Below are positions 17,515 through 25,259 of a stretch of DNA of 64,000 nucleotides, in pieces. The translations under genes were made by a program, and so were the position numbers. This stretch comes from Micromonospora phaseoli (GTDB lineage Bacteria > Actinomycetota > Actinomycetes > Mycobacteriales > Micromonosporaceae). How positions within the stretch are numbered: position 1 is the first letter of the stretch; every line of letters starts with the position of its first letter. The stretch lies in NCBI RefSeq assembly GCF_900109115.1, contig NZ_FNYV01000004.1:62001-126000 (forward strand). Reading direction: 5' to 3'. The notes under the pieces are model-generated. The model had not been told where the DNA came from and made no database searches. It saw only the letters and a program-made list of their open reading frames with translations.

Positions 17515-17795
17515 GTCATCTCTTCGCGCAGGGCGTCATCTCCGCCGATGCGTTGCGCTACCAGGCCGACGCCCGCGCCCGCTTCCTCGACCTGGTCGGT
17601 CGGCAGCCCCACGCACCGAAGCTCTCCGGGGACTTCCGGCCGCGCAAGGTCGTCTATGCCATCGCTCTCGGTAGCGGCCGGACGGTCACCGTCGACACGC
17701 TCTTCACCTTCGCGCAGGTCGCGCTCTACCAGGCGATGAGGACGCTGCGTAACGAAGGCATCGATGTCGAGGTCGTCGCGATCTCAGCCACCTGA
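17508..17795 (+). pseudogene. C-terminal fragment of a DUF6119/TIGR04141-like protein
   Basis: About 94 codons from LSHLFAQGVISADALR to VEVVAISAT. The sequence HLFAQGVISADALR and RKVVYAIALGSGR resemble the C-terminal part of sporadically distributed DUF6119 (TIGR04141) proteins of 500 or more residues, which turn up in variable islands. Only the last part is left and no start is credible. The junction with the preceding fragment lies within a few bases of 17510, as expected of a deletion joining two genes. Confidence 0.5.
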
Positions 17796-17925
17796 TCCGG
17801 CTGCACTCTCAGTTCGACAGCACGGAAGGAGTACCGGATGGAGTCGCACCTGCCCGCAGAGGTCGTCCGCCGTGACACCACTGCGGCCGGCTGGGCGGGC
17901 CCCGGCCTCGCCGCTCGCTGACGTC

Positions 17926-17969
17926 CTCGCTGCCGCCCCGGCAAATCCCGTGGCCGGAGCGGCAGCGAG
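17926..17969. terminator. strong hairpin after the defence-gene remnants
   Basis: CTCGCTGCCGC (17926-17936) pairs perfectly with GCGGCAGCGAG (17959-17969), with a further CCGGC/GCCGG stem inside. It lies 130 bases after the last fragment. The rest of 17796-18140 holds nothing recognised. Confidence 0.55.
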
Positions 17970-18141
17970 CCCCCGTTGACCAAGTACGACGTGGCCCCCC
18001 GCATGACAGCTGCGGGCAGGACTCATCATAGGGCCCGACACGGACGTGCTGTCAACGCTCGTTTAAGGACTCTCGGCGTCGATACACGGATGTTTACTGC
18101 CACCGCCCGTTCACCACTGGCCGGCCGGTCTGGGGAAACAC

Positions 18142-18170
18142 TTGTTTAGCCGGCGAGCGGAGCGTCATAC
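18142..18170 (+). promoter_or_regulatory. promoter of the XRE/ImmA/DUF6545 operon
   Basis: TTGTTT (18142-18147) and TCATAC (18165-18170) are separated by exactly 17 bases and face the XRE gene, with about 120 bases of leader before the ATG at 18294. Best -35/-10 pair in the gap. Confidence 0.45.
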
Positions 18171-18293
18171 GATTGTTGCGCGGCCTGCCAGCGGTTCATC
18201 CGGGCAGACGACGGTAGGGTGGCCTACGCGCGGCGCAGGATGCGGGTGCGCGCGCCCGGCTGTTTGTGCCGACCCGAAGCTGAGGAGTGGGTG

Positions 18294-18788
18294 ATGGTCG
18301 AGGACGTCCGAGGGGAGAGCGGGCCGTCGTCCCTCGAAACGCTCGCCGACAAGTTGAACTACCTGTTCGACAAGATCCGGCCGACCCGGGACGAGTTGGG
18401 CGCCGACGAGTTCGGCCGCCCGTACACGAACAAGGAGATCGCCGACAAGATCAACCGCATGTCCGAGGTCTCCGGTGTCAAGATCAGCTCTGCGTACGTG
18501 GGAGAGCTGAGGCGCGGCATCGCCGACGACCCGCGGACCTCGCACGTCCGTGCCCTCGCGGGCGCGTTCCAGGTGGACCCGGCCTTCTTCGTCGACGACA
18601 AGGTGACCCGAAGGGTCCAGGAGCAGATCACGATGCTCACCCAGCTGCGGGAGATGAAGGTACAGCAGGTCGCGCTGCGAACCGTCCTCGCCGACACCGG
18701 GCTGTCCCCGGCGAGCGCCCTGGTGGTCGAGCAGATGGTCGCCCGACTCCAGGAAGTCGAGCAGAGCCGGGAACAGCCACCCTCCTGA
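18294..18788 (+). CDS. XRE-type HTH regulator
   Basis: 164 residues. After a short acidic start, residues about 20-110 form a lambda-repressor-like HTH: LNYLFDKIRPTRDELG, YTNKEIADKINRMSEVSG, ISSAYVGELRRG, RALAGAFQVDPAFFVDD. The C-terminal helices probably dimerise. Proteins of this kind (XRE next to an ImmA/IrrE-like peptidase and a DUF6545 membrane protein) recur in streptomycetes and relatives. ATG 18294 has AGGAG six bases upstream; GTG 18291 is closer to the site and less likely. Probably autoregulates and may be cleaved or titrated by the peptidase encoded next. Confidence 0.78.
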   Translation: MVEDVRGESGPSSLETLADKLNYLFDKIRPTRDELGADEFGRPYTNKEIADKINRMSEVSGVKISSAYVGELRRGIADDPRTSHVRALAGAFQVDPAFFVDDKVTRRVQEQITMLTQLREMKVQQVALRTVLADTGLSPASALVVEQMVARLQEVEQSREQPPS

Positions 18789-18946
18789 TCGATTCGTCCA
18801 CACCGGATCACCACGTCCGACGATGACGGAGCCGGCGAGGCGGAACGCCCCTCACGTACTGCCTCGACACCGCTCCCCCAGGGTCGTTACGATCTCGCCG
18901 CAGCACAAGGACGCGGAAGTTGCGACACGCTGAGGAGACGGGGAGC

Positions 18947-19468
18947 GTGTACGACCGAGATCTGCGCAGGTTCTGTGGCGAGCAGGTGCGGCGCCTGGAG
19001 CGCGAAGTGGGCTTACCCGACCCCTTCGTGCTCACCACCCTCGTCCGCCGGATATCGCAGTGGCGCGGCCGACCCATCCACCTGCTGCCCTACGACCACG
19101 TGGCCGGAGCGATGTGCGGCCTGTGGATGGCCCTACCCGACGCCGACGTGATCGGCTACGCGAGGACCACCCCGCTGCTCGAGGAGCACACGGTGCTGCA
19201 CGAGCTGGGGCACATGCTCTGCGATCACAAGGGCAGCGGGAACCTCGGTACCGATCTCGGCGCGCTGCTCGCACCGGACCTCGACCCGGCGCTGGTGAGC
19301 CGGTTCCTGGGTCGCGGGTCGTACTCGGACCGGGACGAGCAGGAGGCCGAGCTGATCGCGACACTGATCATGAGGAAGGTGACGGACAAGCGTCCCCGTC
19401 CCGCCGCGCCGGCCAGCCAGGAGCTGGGCGCCGAGCTGGACCGCCTGCTGTCCACCTTCGAGGGGTGA
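18947..19468 (+). CDS. ImmA/IrrE-like metallopeptidase
   Basis: 173 residues. HELGH at residues 85-89, followed by MLCDH, is the zinc site of ImmA/IrrE-type peptidases; the acidic patch DEQEAELIATLIM further on is the usual third-ligand helix of the family. Relatives cleave a partner XRE repressor to switch on a regulon. The XRE gene lies 158 bases upstream and the membrane gene starts eight bases downstream. GTG 18947 is chosen with GAGGAG nine bases ahead; TTG 18920 is possible. Cytoplasmic; no signal peptide. Confidence 0.75.
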   Translation: MYDRDLRRFCGEQVRRLEREVGLPDPFVLTTLVRRISQWRGRPIHLLPYDHVAGAMCGLWMALPDADVIGYARTTPLLEEHTVLHELGHMLCDHKGSGNLGTDLGALLAPDLDPALVSRFLGRGSYSDRDEQEAELIATLIMRKVTDKRPRPAAPASQELGAELDRLLSTFEG

Positions 19469-19475
19469 GTTGACC

Positions 19476-20663
19476 ATGCAACGGGCCATCATGGTCACCG
19501 CCGGACTGATCTCGCTGGTGTCCGCCCTACTGAAGATCCGCGCGGTACGCCGGCAACCGGACGCACCCGGCCCGAAAGCCATGTGTCTCGGGCTGCTGGC
19601 CTTCGGCACGGCCTTCCTCGTCCTCGCCCCGCCGCACACCGTGCTCATCAGTGAACTCCTGCGCGTCCCCAACAGCGGGCGTCTCCTGGGCAACCTGCTC
19701 ACCCTGGCCTCCGCCGGAGCCATGCAGGTGATGATGCTCCATCTGGTGCATCCACCGCCGGTGGCGCGGCAGCGGGTCAGACGGCGGCTGATCGTGGTCA
19801 CCCTGGTGGCGCTCGCGATGACGGTGCTGTTGACCTCCGCGCACACCGAGAACGTCACGAACTTCGTCGAGCGGTACGCGACCTCCACCCCGATCGGGAT
19901 CTACCAGCTGCTCTACCTGAGCTGCCTGGCGATGGCGGTGGTCGACCTGATCCACCTGTCCATCCGGTACTCGCGGCACGTCGCGCCCATGCTGCGCACC
20001 GGCCTGCGGATGGTCGCCACGGGCGGGGTCGTCTACGCCCTGCACACCGCCTACAAGATGGCCCTGATCACCTCGGCGTGGTTGGGTCGTCGGCTTCCCG
20101 GCGACGAGTCGACGATCGCCACGACGCTGGCGGCGCTCGGCGGCATACTGATCGCCGGCGGAACCACGCTCCCGGTGTGGGGGCCGCGCGCGCTGGCGCC
20201 GTGGCGGCTGCTGCGTCAGTACCGGTCCTACCGGCGGCTCGCGCCGCTGTGGCGGGAGCTGTCTGACGCGGTGCCCGAGGTCATGCTGTCCCAGCCCGAG
20301 GCCGTCGCCGAACCGGCCCCCTGGACGATGGACATCCGCCTCTACCGGCGCGTGATCGAGATTCGCGACGCCCAACTGCTGCTTCAGCCGTACAGCGATC
20401 CGGAGGCCGTCGACGCCGCCCAGGAGGACGCCCGGCGCGGCGGGCTGCGCGGCGAACGCGTCCAGGCGCACGTCGACGCGGTCGCGCTGGTCACCGGCCT
20501 GCGACGGTGGCGCTCCGAGGGTCCCGGCGCGCCGCCGGCCGTGCTGCCGCGGCGCAGCGTCGGTGACGCCAGCCTGGCCAGGGAGAGCCGTTACCTCGAA
20601 CAGGTCGCCGCCGCCTTCTCCCGCGTCGATGCGAGCCGGAGCGGCGCGGGTGTGAGCCGGTAA
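19476..20663 (+). CDS. MAB_1171c/DUF6545-type polytopic membrane protein
   Basis: 395 residues. Seven hydrophobic segments in the first 240 residues (for example GLISLVSALLKI, LLAFGTAFLVLAPP, LLTLASAGAMQVMMLHLV, LIVVTLVALAMTVLL, IYQLLYLSCLAMAVVDLI) are followed by a soluble tail with LAPLWRELSDAVPE, RLYRRVIEIRDAQLLLQPY and a final helical part, as in the family called MAB_1171c putative transporter. Its substrate is unknown; 7-TM plus soluble tail is equally consistent with a receptor. It is the third gene of the XRE-peptidase operon, ATG 19476 preceded by GTGAG six bases upstream. A membrane sensor that drives cleavage of the XRE repressor is a reasonable hypothesis. Confidence 0.72.
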   Translation: MQRAIMVTAGLISLVSALLKIRAVRRQPDAPGPKAMCLGLLAFGTAFLVLAPPHTVLISELLRVPNSGRLLGNLLTLASAGAMQVMMLHLVHPPPVARQRVRRRLIVVTLVALAMTVLLTSAHTENVTNFVERYATSTPIGIYQLLYLSCLAMAVVDLIHLSIRYSRHVAPMLRTGLRMVATGGVVYALHTAYKMALITSAWLGRRLPGDESTIATTLAALGGILIAGGTTLPVWGPRALAPWRLLRQYRSYRRLAPLWRELSDAVPEVMLSQPEAVAEPAPWTMDIRLYRRVIEIRDAQLLLQPYSDPEAVDAAQEDARRGGLRGERVQAHVDAVALVTGLRRWRSEGPGAPPAVLPRRSVGDASLARESRYLEQVAAAFSRVDASRSGAGVSR

Positions 20664-20718
20664 CGGGAGAACCCGGCGGCTGCGCGCTGCCGCCAACACC
20701 ACGACGGAGGAAACTGTC

Positions 20719-21945
20719 ATGGCCGACCACCTGCCGCCCTCGGCGCACCGCCTGATCGAACGGCCGATCCGGTGGTGGGGCACCGCCAGCTCGGCCGTGC
20801 AGGTCGAGGGAGCCTGCGCCGGCGACAACTGGTACGCCTGGGAGCGGGCGGGCCGCGCCCCGGAGTCGGCGAGCGGCAACGGCTTCGCCGAGCGGTACCA
20901 CGACGACCTGGAGTTGCTGGCCCGCTGGGGGTTCACCGACCACCGGTTGTCCCTCAACTGGGCGCGGGTGCTGCCCGATCCGGACCGGGTCGACAAGGTC
21001 GCCGTCGACTACTACCGGGATGTGCTCTCCGCCGGGCGCGCCGCCGGGCTGCGGATGTGGGTCACCCTGCTGCACACCGCGCTACCGCAGTGGTTCGCGC
21101 ACCAGGGCGGTTTCCTCGGCCCCGAGGCCGGCGGGCACTGGCGGCGCTGGGTGGACCTGGTGGCCGACCAGTTCGGCGACCTGGTCGACGGTTGGATGCC
21201 GGTGAACAATCCGACGAGCTTCGCGCAGAAGGCGTACCTCACCGGCACCTTCCCGCCCGGGGTCCGTTCGCTACCGGAGTTCTTCCAGGCGCTCACCGCC
21301 GTGCACCGCGCCGACTTCGACGCGGCGTCGTACCTGCGCGGTTCGGGTCGTCCGGTGTGTTCCAACGAGTCGCTGACCCCCCTGGTGCCCGCGGACGACA
21401 GCCCGCAAGCCGCGGCCGCCGCCGCGCAGTGGGACGCGGTGGTGTGGGAATCCTGGTTGAGCCTCGCCCGCAGCGACGAGTACGCCGACGCGTTCGACCA
21501 CTACGGCTTCTCCTACTACGCGGTGACCGCCGTCAACGGCAGTGGCGAGGCCCGGCCGTACCCCCTGGAGGCCTCGCCCGGACCGCTCGGATACGTGCCG
21601 TGGGCCGACGGTCTCGCCTGGGTGTTGCAGCGGCTGGCCCGCGAGCTTCCCGGGCGGTCCTTCGTCGTGGCGGAGCTCGGCTACGGCGGGGACGACGAAG
21701 GACGGACCGACTACCTCAGCCGCTCCCTTCGGCACATCGACGACGCGCGCAACAGCGGCGTGGACGTGGACGGCGTGTTCTTCTGGACCGGGATCGACAA
21801 CTACGAGTGGCTCGCGGGCGACGGGGTGCCCTTCGGCCTGTTCGACCGGGAGCGTCGCCCCCGGCGCAGCGCCGAACTGGTGCGGCGGACGGCGCCGAGT
21901 GCCAGCGGCCGACTCGGCGGCGGTCACGGCTCCGACGGCAGGTAG
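20719..21945 (+). CDS. glycoside hydrolase family 1-like protein, acid/base residue replaced
   Basis: 408 residues, the length of a short GH1 beta-glycosidase. The fold is clear: WWGTASSAVQVEGA at the start, HRLSLNWARVLPD, LHTALPQWF, and near the end VFFWTGIDNYEWLAG with DYLSRSLRHIDDA. In place of the usual T-x-NEP the protein has PVNNP, so the catalytic acid/base Glu is Asn (residue 164). The nucleophile is likely Glu319 in VVAELGYG. The enzyme may act only on substrates with good leaving groups, use an external base as in myrosinases, or transfer sugars. GGAGGA ten bases before ATG 20719 sets the start. The SDR gene follows with its own promoter. Confidence 0.8.
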   Translation: MADHLPPSAHRLIERPIRWWGTASSAVQVEGACAGDNWYAWERAGRAPESASGNGFAERYHDDLELLARWGFTDHRLSLNWARVLPDPDRVDKVAVDYYRDVLSAGRAAGLRMWVTLLHTALPQWFAHQGGFLGPEAGGHWRRWVDLVADQFGDLVDGWMPVNNPTSFAQKAYLTGTFPPGVRSLPEFFQALTAVHRADFDAASYLRGSGRPVCSNESLTPLVPADDSPQAAAAAAQWDAVVWESWLSLARSDEYADAFDHYGFSYYAVTAVNGSGEARPYPLEASPGPLGYVPWADGLAWVLQRLARELPGRSFVVAELGYGGDDEGRTDYLSRSLRHIDDARNSGVDVDGVFFWTGIDNYEWLAGDGVPFGLFDRERRPRRSAELVRRTAPSASGRLGGGHGSDGR

Positions 21946-21948
21946 CGT
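21943..21948 (+). promoter_or_regulatory. leaderless-type -10 overlapping the GH1 stop codon
   Basis: TAGCGT is seven bases before ATG 21956, and its TAG is the stop codon of the preceding gene. No Shine-Dalgarno precedes the ATG. It suggests a separate leaderless transcript for the dehydrogenase. Confidence 0.4.
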
Positions 21949-21955
21949 GTCGCGC

Positions 21956-22738
21956 ATGTCGGTTGCGTTGGTGACGGGAGCTACGGCGGGAATCGGCGCC
22001 GCCTTTGCCCGCCGTCTCGCCGGGGACGGCACGGATCTGGTGTTGCTGGCCCGGGACGACGCCCGGCTGCGGTCGGCCGCCGACGAGCTACGGTCGGCCT
22101 ACGGCGTCAGTGTCGAGACCGTGGTCGCAGACCTGTCCACCGAGGAGGGGCTCTCGGTGGCTGAGCAGCGCGCGGCCGAGGGCGTCGACCTGCTCGTCAA
22201 CAACGCCGGATTCGGTCATCAGGGCTGGTTTCTCGACGCGCCGCTCGACGTCGAGTTGAAGACCATGCGGGTGCACTGTGAGGCGGTGTTGCGGCTGACC
22301 CACGCCGCGCTCCCCCACATGCTTCGCCACGGCACCGGCGGGGTCATCAACGTGGCATCCATCGCGGCGTTCGTCGCGCGGGGCACGTACGGCGCGTCGA
22401 AGGCGTGGGTGGTCAGCTTCAGCGAGAGCGTCGCGGCGGAGATCGTGGGCAGCGGCGTGCAGGTCACCGCCGTGTGCCCCGGCTGGGTCCGGACGGAGTT
22501 CCATCACCGTGCCGACCTCGATGTCGGCGACGTACCGAGCTACCTCTGGCTGGAGCCGGAGACCGTGGTCGATGCCGCGCTACGCGACTTCTCCCGCGGG
22601 GTCCGGGTGAGCGTTCCCACCGCCAGGTACAAGGTCATCGTCGGTCTCAACCGCGCGGTGCCCCGCCGACTCGCCGCAGCGATCTCCGCACGCGTCGGGT
22701 CACGACGGGCCGGACGCCGCGTGCCCGCCAAGCCCTGA
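21956..22738 (+). CDS. short-chain dehydrogenase/reductase (classical SDR)
   Basis: 260 residues. TGATAGIGAAFA is the NAD(P) glycine motif, VADLSTEEG follows strand 4, NNAGFG is present, and the catalytic set is Ser in NVASIAAFV with Tyr and Lys in TYGASKAWV. The CPGWVRTEF segment is the usual active-site lid. The sequence resembles SDRs acting on lipophilic alcohols or ketones, but the substrate cannot be read from sequence. C-terminal 30 residues are arginine-rich (RRAGRRVPAKP). Confidence 0.85.
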   Translation: MSVALVTGATAGIGAAFARRLAGDGTDLVLLARDDARLRSAADELRSAYGVSVETVVADLSTEEGLSVAEQRAAEGVDLLVNNAGFGHQGWFLDAPLDVELKTMRVHCEAVLRLTHAALPHMLRHGTGGVINVASIAAFVARGTYGASKAWVVSFSESVAAEIVGSGVQVTAVCPGWVRTEFHHRADLDVGDVPSYLWLEPETVVDAALRDFSRGVRVSVPTARYKVIVGLNRAVPRRLAAAISARVGSRRAGRRVPAKP

Positions 22739-22753
22739 TCAGGCCCGTGCCGG

Positions 22754-23560
22754 TCAGCAGCCCAGGCGCGTGGTGGACAGGGCGATGTCGTCGATCCAGA
22801 GGTCGAACTCGGCCGGCGTGGTGCCGCCCTGGTAGAGCTGCCAGCCGATTTTCACCGTGTTCACCGTCGGCAGGATGAAGGGCACGTCGTTGCCGCCGTG
22901 CTCGTTGGTGGAGGCGGTCAGCTCCGGGTTCGCCACTCCGTCGATCCACACCGTGACGCGGTTGTCCGCCGGGTCGAGTTTCCACTCGAAGCACTGCCAG
23001 GTGTCTTCGGTGACCGGGGCGGATTCCCGCCAGTTGGTCCAGTCGCCGGTCGGCCCGCCGTCGGCGCCCACGCCCCAGAAGATTCCGGGGACGGTGGGTG
23101 CGTACTGGCCGCCGATCGGACGGACGATCTCGGAGCTGCCGGTGCCGGTCGCCTCTACGAGGGTGAAGTGCGCCCAGTCGGGTGCGGTCGGGAAGGCGTC
23201 GACGCGCAGCCGCATCCGACCGTAGAAGCGGTTGCCCGGTGCGGCGAAGTCGTCGACGCGCAGGAAGGCGCGTCCGTTGTCGACCGTGTGGATGTGCAGC
23301 ACCTGGTTGCCACGGCGGGCACGTTCAACGGTCAGCGTGCCGTTACGCGTGTCGACGCCCCAGTTGAGGGTGCTGGGACCGCCCTGCGGCAGGCGCTCGA
23401 AGTCTTCGCAGAAGAGCAGGTGGCGGGTGCAGGAGCCGCGGTGGGAGTTGTCCGCGGCGTCGGCCGTGGCGCTGCCGGCCGGGACGCTGCCGGCCGGGAC
23501 GCTGCCGGCCGTGGCGCTGAGCAGCAGGGCCGCAGTCAGTGCGGCGAGAAGGTTGCGCAT
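22754..23560 (-). CDS. secreted Cip1-like polysaccharide-lyase-fold protein
   Basis: 268 residues. Sec signal MRNLLAALTAALLLSATA is followed by a low-complexity stretch VPAGSVPAGSATADA, then a beta-jellyroll domain: CTRHLLFCEDFE, LNWGVDTRNGTLTVER, YGRMRLRVDAFP, QCFEWKLDPADNRVTVWIDG and LWIDDIALSTTRLGC. This matches Cip1-like core domains related to polysaccharide lyases, found in carbohydrate-degrading secretomes. GGAGGAGA ending four bases before the ATG fixes the start at 23560. Two N-terminal and one C-terminal cysteines may form disulfides. Activity is uncertain, since many Cip1 relatives lack measured lyase activity. Confidence 0.72.
   Translation of the reverse strand: MRNLLAALTAALLLSATAGSVPAGSVPAGSATADAADNSHRGSCTRHLLFCEDFERLPQGGPSTLNWGVDTRNGTLTVERARRGNQVLHIHTVDNGRAFLRVDDFAAPGNRFYGRMRLRVDAFPTAPDWAHFTLVEATGTGSSEIVRPIGGQYAPTVPGIFWGVGADGGPTGDWTNWRESAPVTEDTWQCFEWKLDPADNRVTVWIDGVANPELTASTNEHGGNDVPFILPTVNTVKIGWQLYQGGTTPAEFDLWIDDIALSTTRLGC
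23463..23520. repeat. 15-bp tandem repeats in a signal-peptide region
   Basis: Units CCGGCCGGGACGCTG at 23476-23490 and 23491-23505 and a variant at 23506-23520, with a partial copy before them. They encode the VPAGS repeats directly after the signal peptide of the Cip1-like protein, a typical slippage site whose copy number may vary between strains. Confidence 0.75.
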
Positions 23561-23766
23561 GGTTCTCCTCCATGAGTCGATCCCCACCATGGCGGCGGGC
23601 TGCCGGAATCCACCTCACCCTCGCCGCGCCTTGGGAGCGATCCCATATATAGCAGATGTTGGATGTCTTCGCGGTCGACCCTCGGCTTCACCGACGGCAG
23701 TTTGACCTGCGCGGACACAGCTTTCGCTGCCACGGACCGAAGTTTTGCGCAAATCAACCTAAGTCA

Positions 23767-23796
23767 TCGACATATCGACATGTCTTTTGCTAGCCT
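23767..23796 (+). promoter_or_regulatory. candidate operator/promoter in the 23561-24018 gap
   Basis: TCGACAT occurs twice (23767-23773 and 23775-23781), and GACAT/ATGTC form an inverted pair across 23769-23784; TAGCCT at 23791-23796 could be a -10. It lies about 220 bases before the first small gene of the isomerase transcript. The remainder of the gap to 24018 shows nothing else. Confidence 0.35.
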
Positions 23797-24018
23797 CAGC
23801 GCGGATATTACGCCGAGGTGAACCGAGACAGGGGCCAGCGCCTCGACCGTGACCTCCGTCGGCCCCTCCGACACCCGTCCCCAACCCCGCAGATCCCCCG
23901 CCCACGTCACCCGACGACGGGCGATCCGGTGCTGCTCCGAGGCCCTCACCGCCTCGGCAGGTGAGCCCTCCCCCCTACGTCCCGACCTGCCCGAACAGTC
24001 CTCACAAAGGGGAGGCAG

Positions 24019-24153
24019 TTGAAGAGACGACTCGCGCTCGCCGCGGCGGGCCTGACGACCATCGCGCTCGCCGCCCCACCCGCCACCTCGATGGCCGCGC
24101 CAACCACCCCGACGGCCACGCCCGATCAGGTCGTGCTGGTCCCGGCCGTGTAG
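24019..24153 (+). CDS. small secreted peptide, 44 residues
   Basis: TTG 24019, preceded by AAGGGGAGG three bases away, opens a frame MKRRLALAAAGLTTIALAAP followed by 24 residues rich in Ala, Thr and Pro, ending DQVVLVPAV-stop. It looks like a signal peptide with almost no mature part: either a genuine exported peptide or the stump of a larger secreted protein whose body was deleted. It lies 19 bases before the isomerase gene and would be co-transcribed with it. Short spacing to the ribosome binding site lowers confidence. Confidence 0.4.
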   Translation: MKRRLALAAAGLTTIALAAPPATSMAAPTTPTATPDQVVLVPAV

Positions 24154-24172
24154 ATCCACGAGAGGAGTCATC

Positions 24173-25156
24173 ATGTGTTACGGATACGACGGGATGGCCG
24201 CCCTGCGGCGCTCCGTCATCGATCGACGGGGCCTGCTGCGCGGCTCGATGGCCGCGATGGCCGGTGTCGGCCTCGCCACAGCGGGCATGGGCGCCACCGC
24301 CGCCGTCGCCGCCCCCGACCACGGCACGGGCCCCGGTCCCGGCCACGGTCCGGGTCCTGCCGGTCGGCGGCGAGTGCCGCCCGGCCTGATCAGCATCCAG
24401 CTGTGGACGGTCCGCGACGCGTTGAACGGTGAGCCGGGATACGACGCCACCCTGCGACACCTGGCCCGGATCGGCTACCCCAAGGTGGAGCTGGCGCTCG
24501 GCTACTTCGGGCGCAACGCCGCCCAGCTGCGTCGCTTCCTGGACAGCATCTGCCTCAAGGCCAGCTCCAGCCACGACGGGATCAGCGCCGACCCCGCCGC
24601 CCTGCGGGAGAAGATCCGCAACGCGGTCACCCTGGGCCAGAAGTTCATGGTGGTGCCGTACCTCTACTCCGAGAACGCCGACGACTGGAAACGTTGGGCG
24701 GAGCAGATGAACGTCGAGGCCGCCGCGGCGGCCCGGGCCGGCCTACGCTACGGCTACCACAACCACGCCCACGAGTTCACCATCGATCTGGGTGCTGGCC
24801 GCACCCCGTGGGACGTGCTGACCGAGGAGCTGGATCCACGACTCGTCCACCTGGAGATCGACATCTACTGGGCGGTCACCGGCGGCATCGAATCCGGTGA
24901 CGGGGTGGCCGACCCGGAGGGCTTCACCCTGGACGTCATCCGCGCCGCGCCGCAACGGGTGCTGCAGTACCACGTCAAGGACCGGCACGCCGCCGACGGC
25001 GACATGGCGGACCTCGGCACCGGGATGATCGATTTCGGGCGGATCTTCCGGAAGCACTCGGTGCTGGAGTACATCGTGGAGAACGACACCCCGGACGTGA
25101 CGCCCCAGCAGACCGCCCAGGTCGGCTACCGCTACCTGCGCGACCTGCGGTACTGA
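24173..25156 (+). CDS. Tat-exported sugar phosphate isomerase/epimerase-like TIM-barrel protein
   Basis: 327 residues. A Tat signal (IDRRGLLRGSMAAMAGVGLA) and a Gly/Pro/His linker precede a xylose-isomerase-like AP endonuclease-2 fold: LISIQLWTVRDAL, YPKVELALGYFGR, YGYHNHAHEF, HLEIDIYWAV, VLQYHVKDRH and a final EYIVENDTPD. The His and Glu/Asp residues in YHNHAHEF, LEIDIYW, YHVKDRH and YIVENDT form the usual metal site. Exported members are usually linked with sugar or inositol metabolism at the cell surface; the substrate is not known. GAGGAG eight bases before ATG 24173. A bidirectional hairpin follows. Confidence 0.82.
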   Translation: MCYGYDGMAALRRSVIDRRGLLRGSMAAMAGVGLATAGMGATAAVAAPDHGTGPGPGHGPGPAGRRRVPPGLISIQLWTVRDALNGEPGYDATLRHLARIGYPKVELALGYFGRNAAQLRRFLDSICLKASSSHDGISADPAALREKIRNAVTLGQKFMVVPYLYSENADDWKRWAEQMNVEAAAAARAGLRYGYHNHAHEFTIDLGAGRTPWDVLTEELDPRLVHLEIDIYWAVTGGIESGDGVADPEGFTLDVIRAAPQRVLQYHVKDRHAADGDMADLGTGMIDFGRIFRKHSVLEYIVENDTPDVTPQQTAQVGYRYLRDLRY

Positions 25157-25183
25157 GGATCGCCTGCGCAGTCGACCACTGCA

Positions 25184-25233
25184 GTCGCCGGGGCGCCAGG
25201 TGCGACCGTGGTCGCACCTGGCGCCCCGGCGAC
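25184..25233. terminator. 24-bp perfect inverted repeat between convergent genes
   Basis: Arms 25184-25207 and 25210-25233 are perfect reverse complements over 24 bases (beginning GTCGCCGGGGCG, ending CGCCCCGGCGAC) with two bases between them. It lies between the stops of the isomerase and the VOC gene and probably terminates both. Confidence 0.75.
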
Positions 25234-25259
25234 ACGGGTGCCGGCACGGGTCAGCGCGC

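Noticed and set aside
18294..19468. XRE gene plus HExxH gene as a toxin-antitoxin pair
   Set aside because: The second protein is an ImmA/IrrE-like peptidase without a known toxin fold, and the third gene of the operon, a seven-TM protein, fits a signalling unit better.
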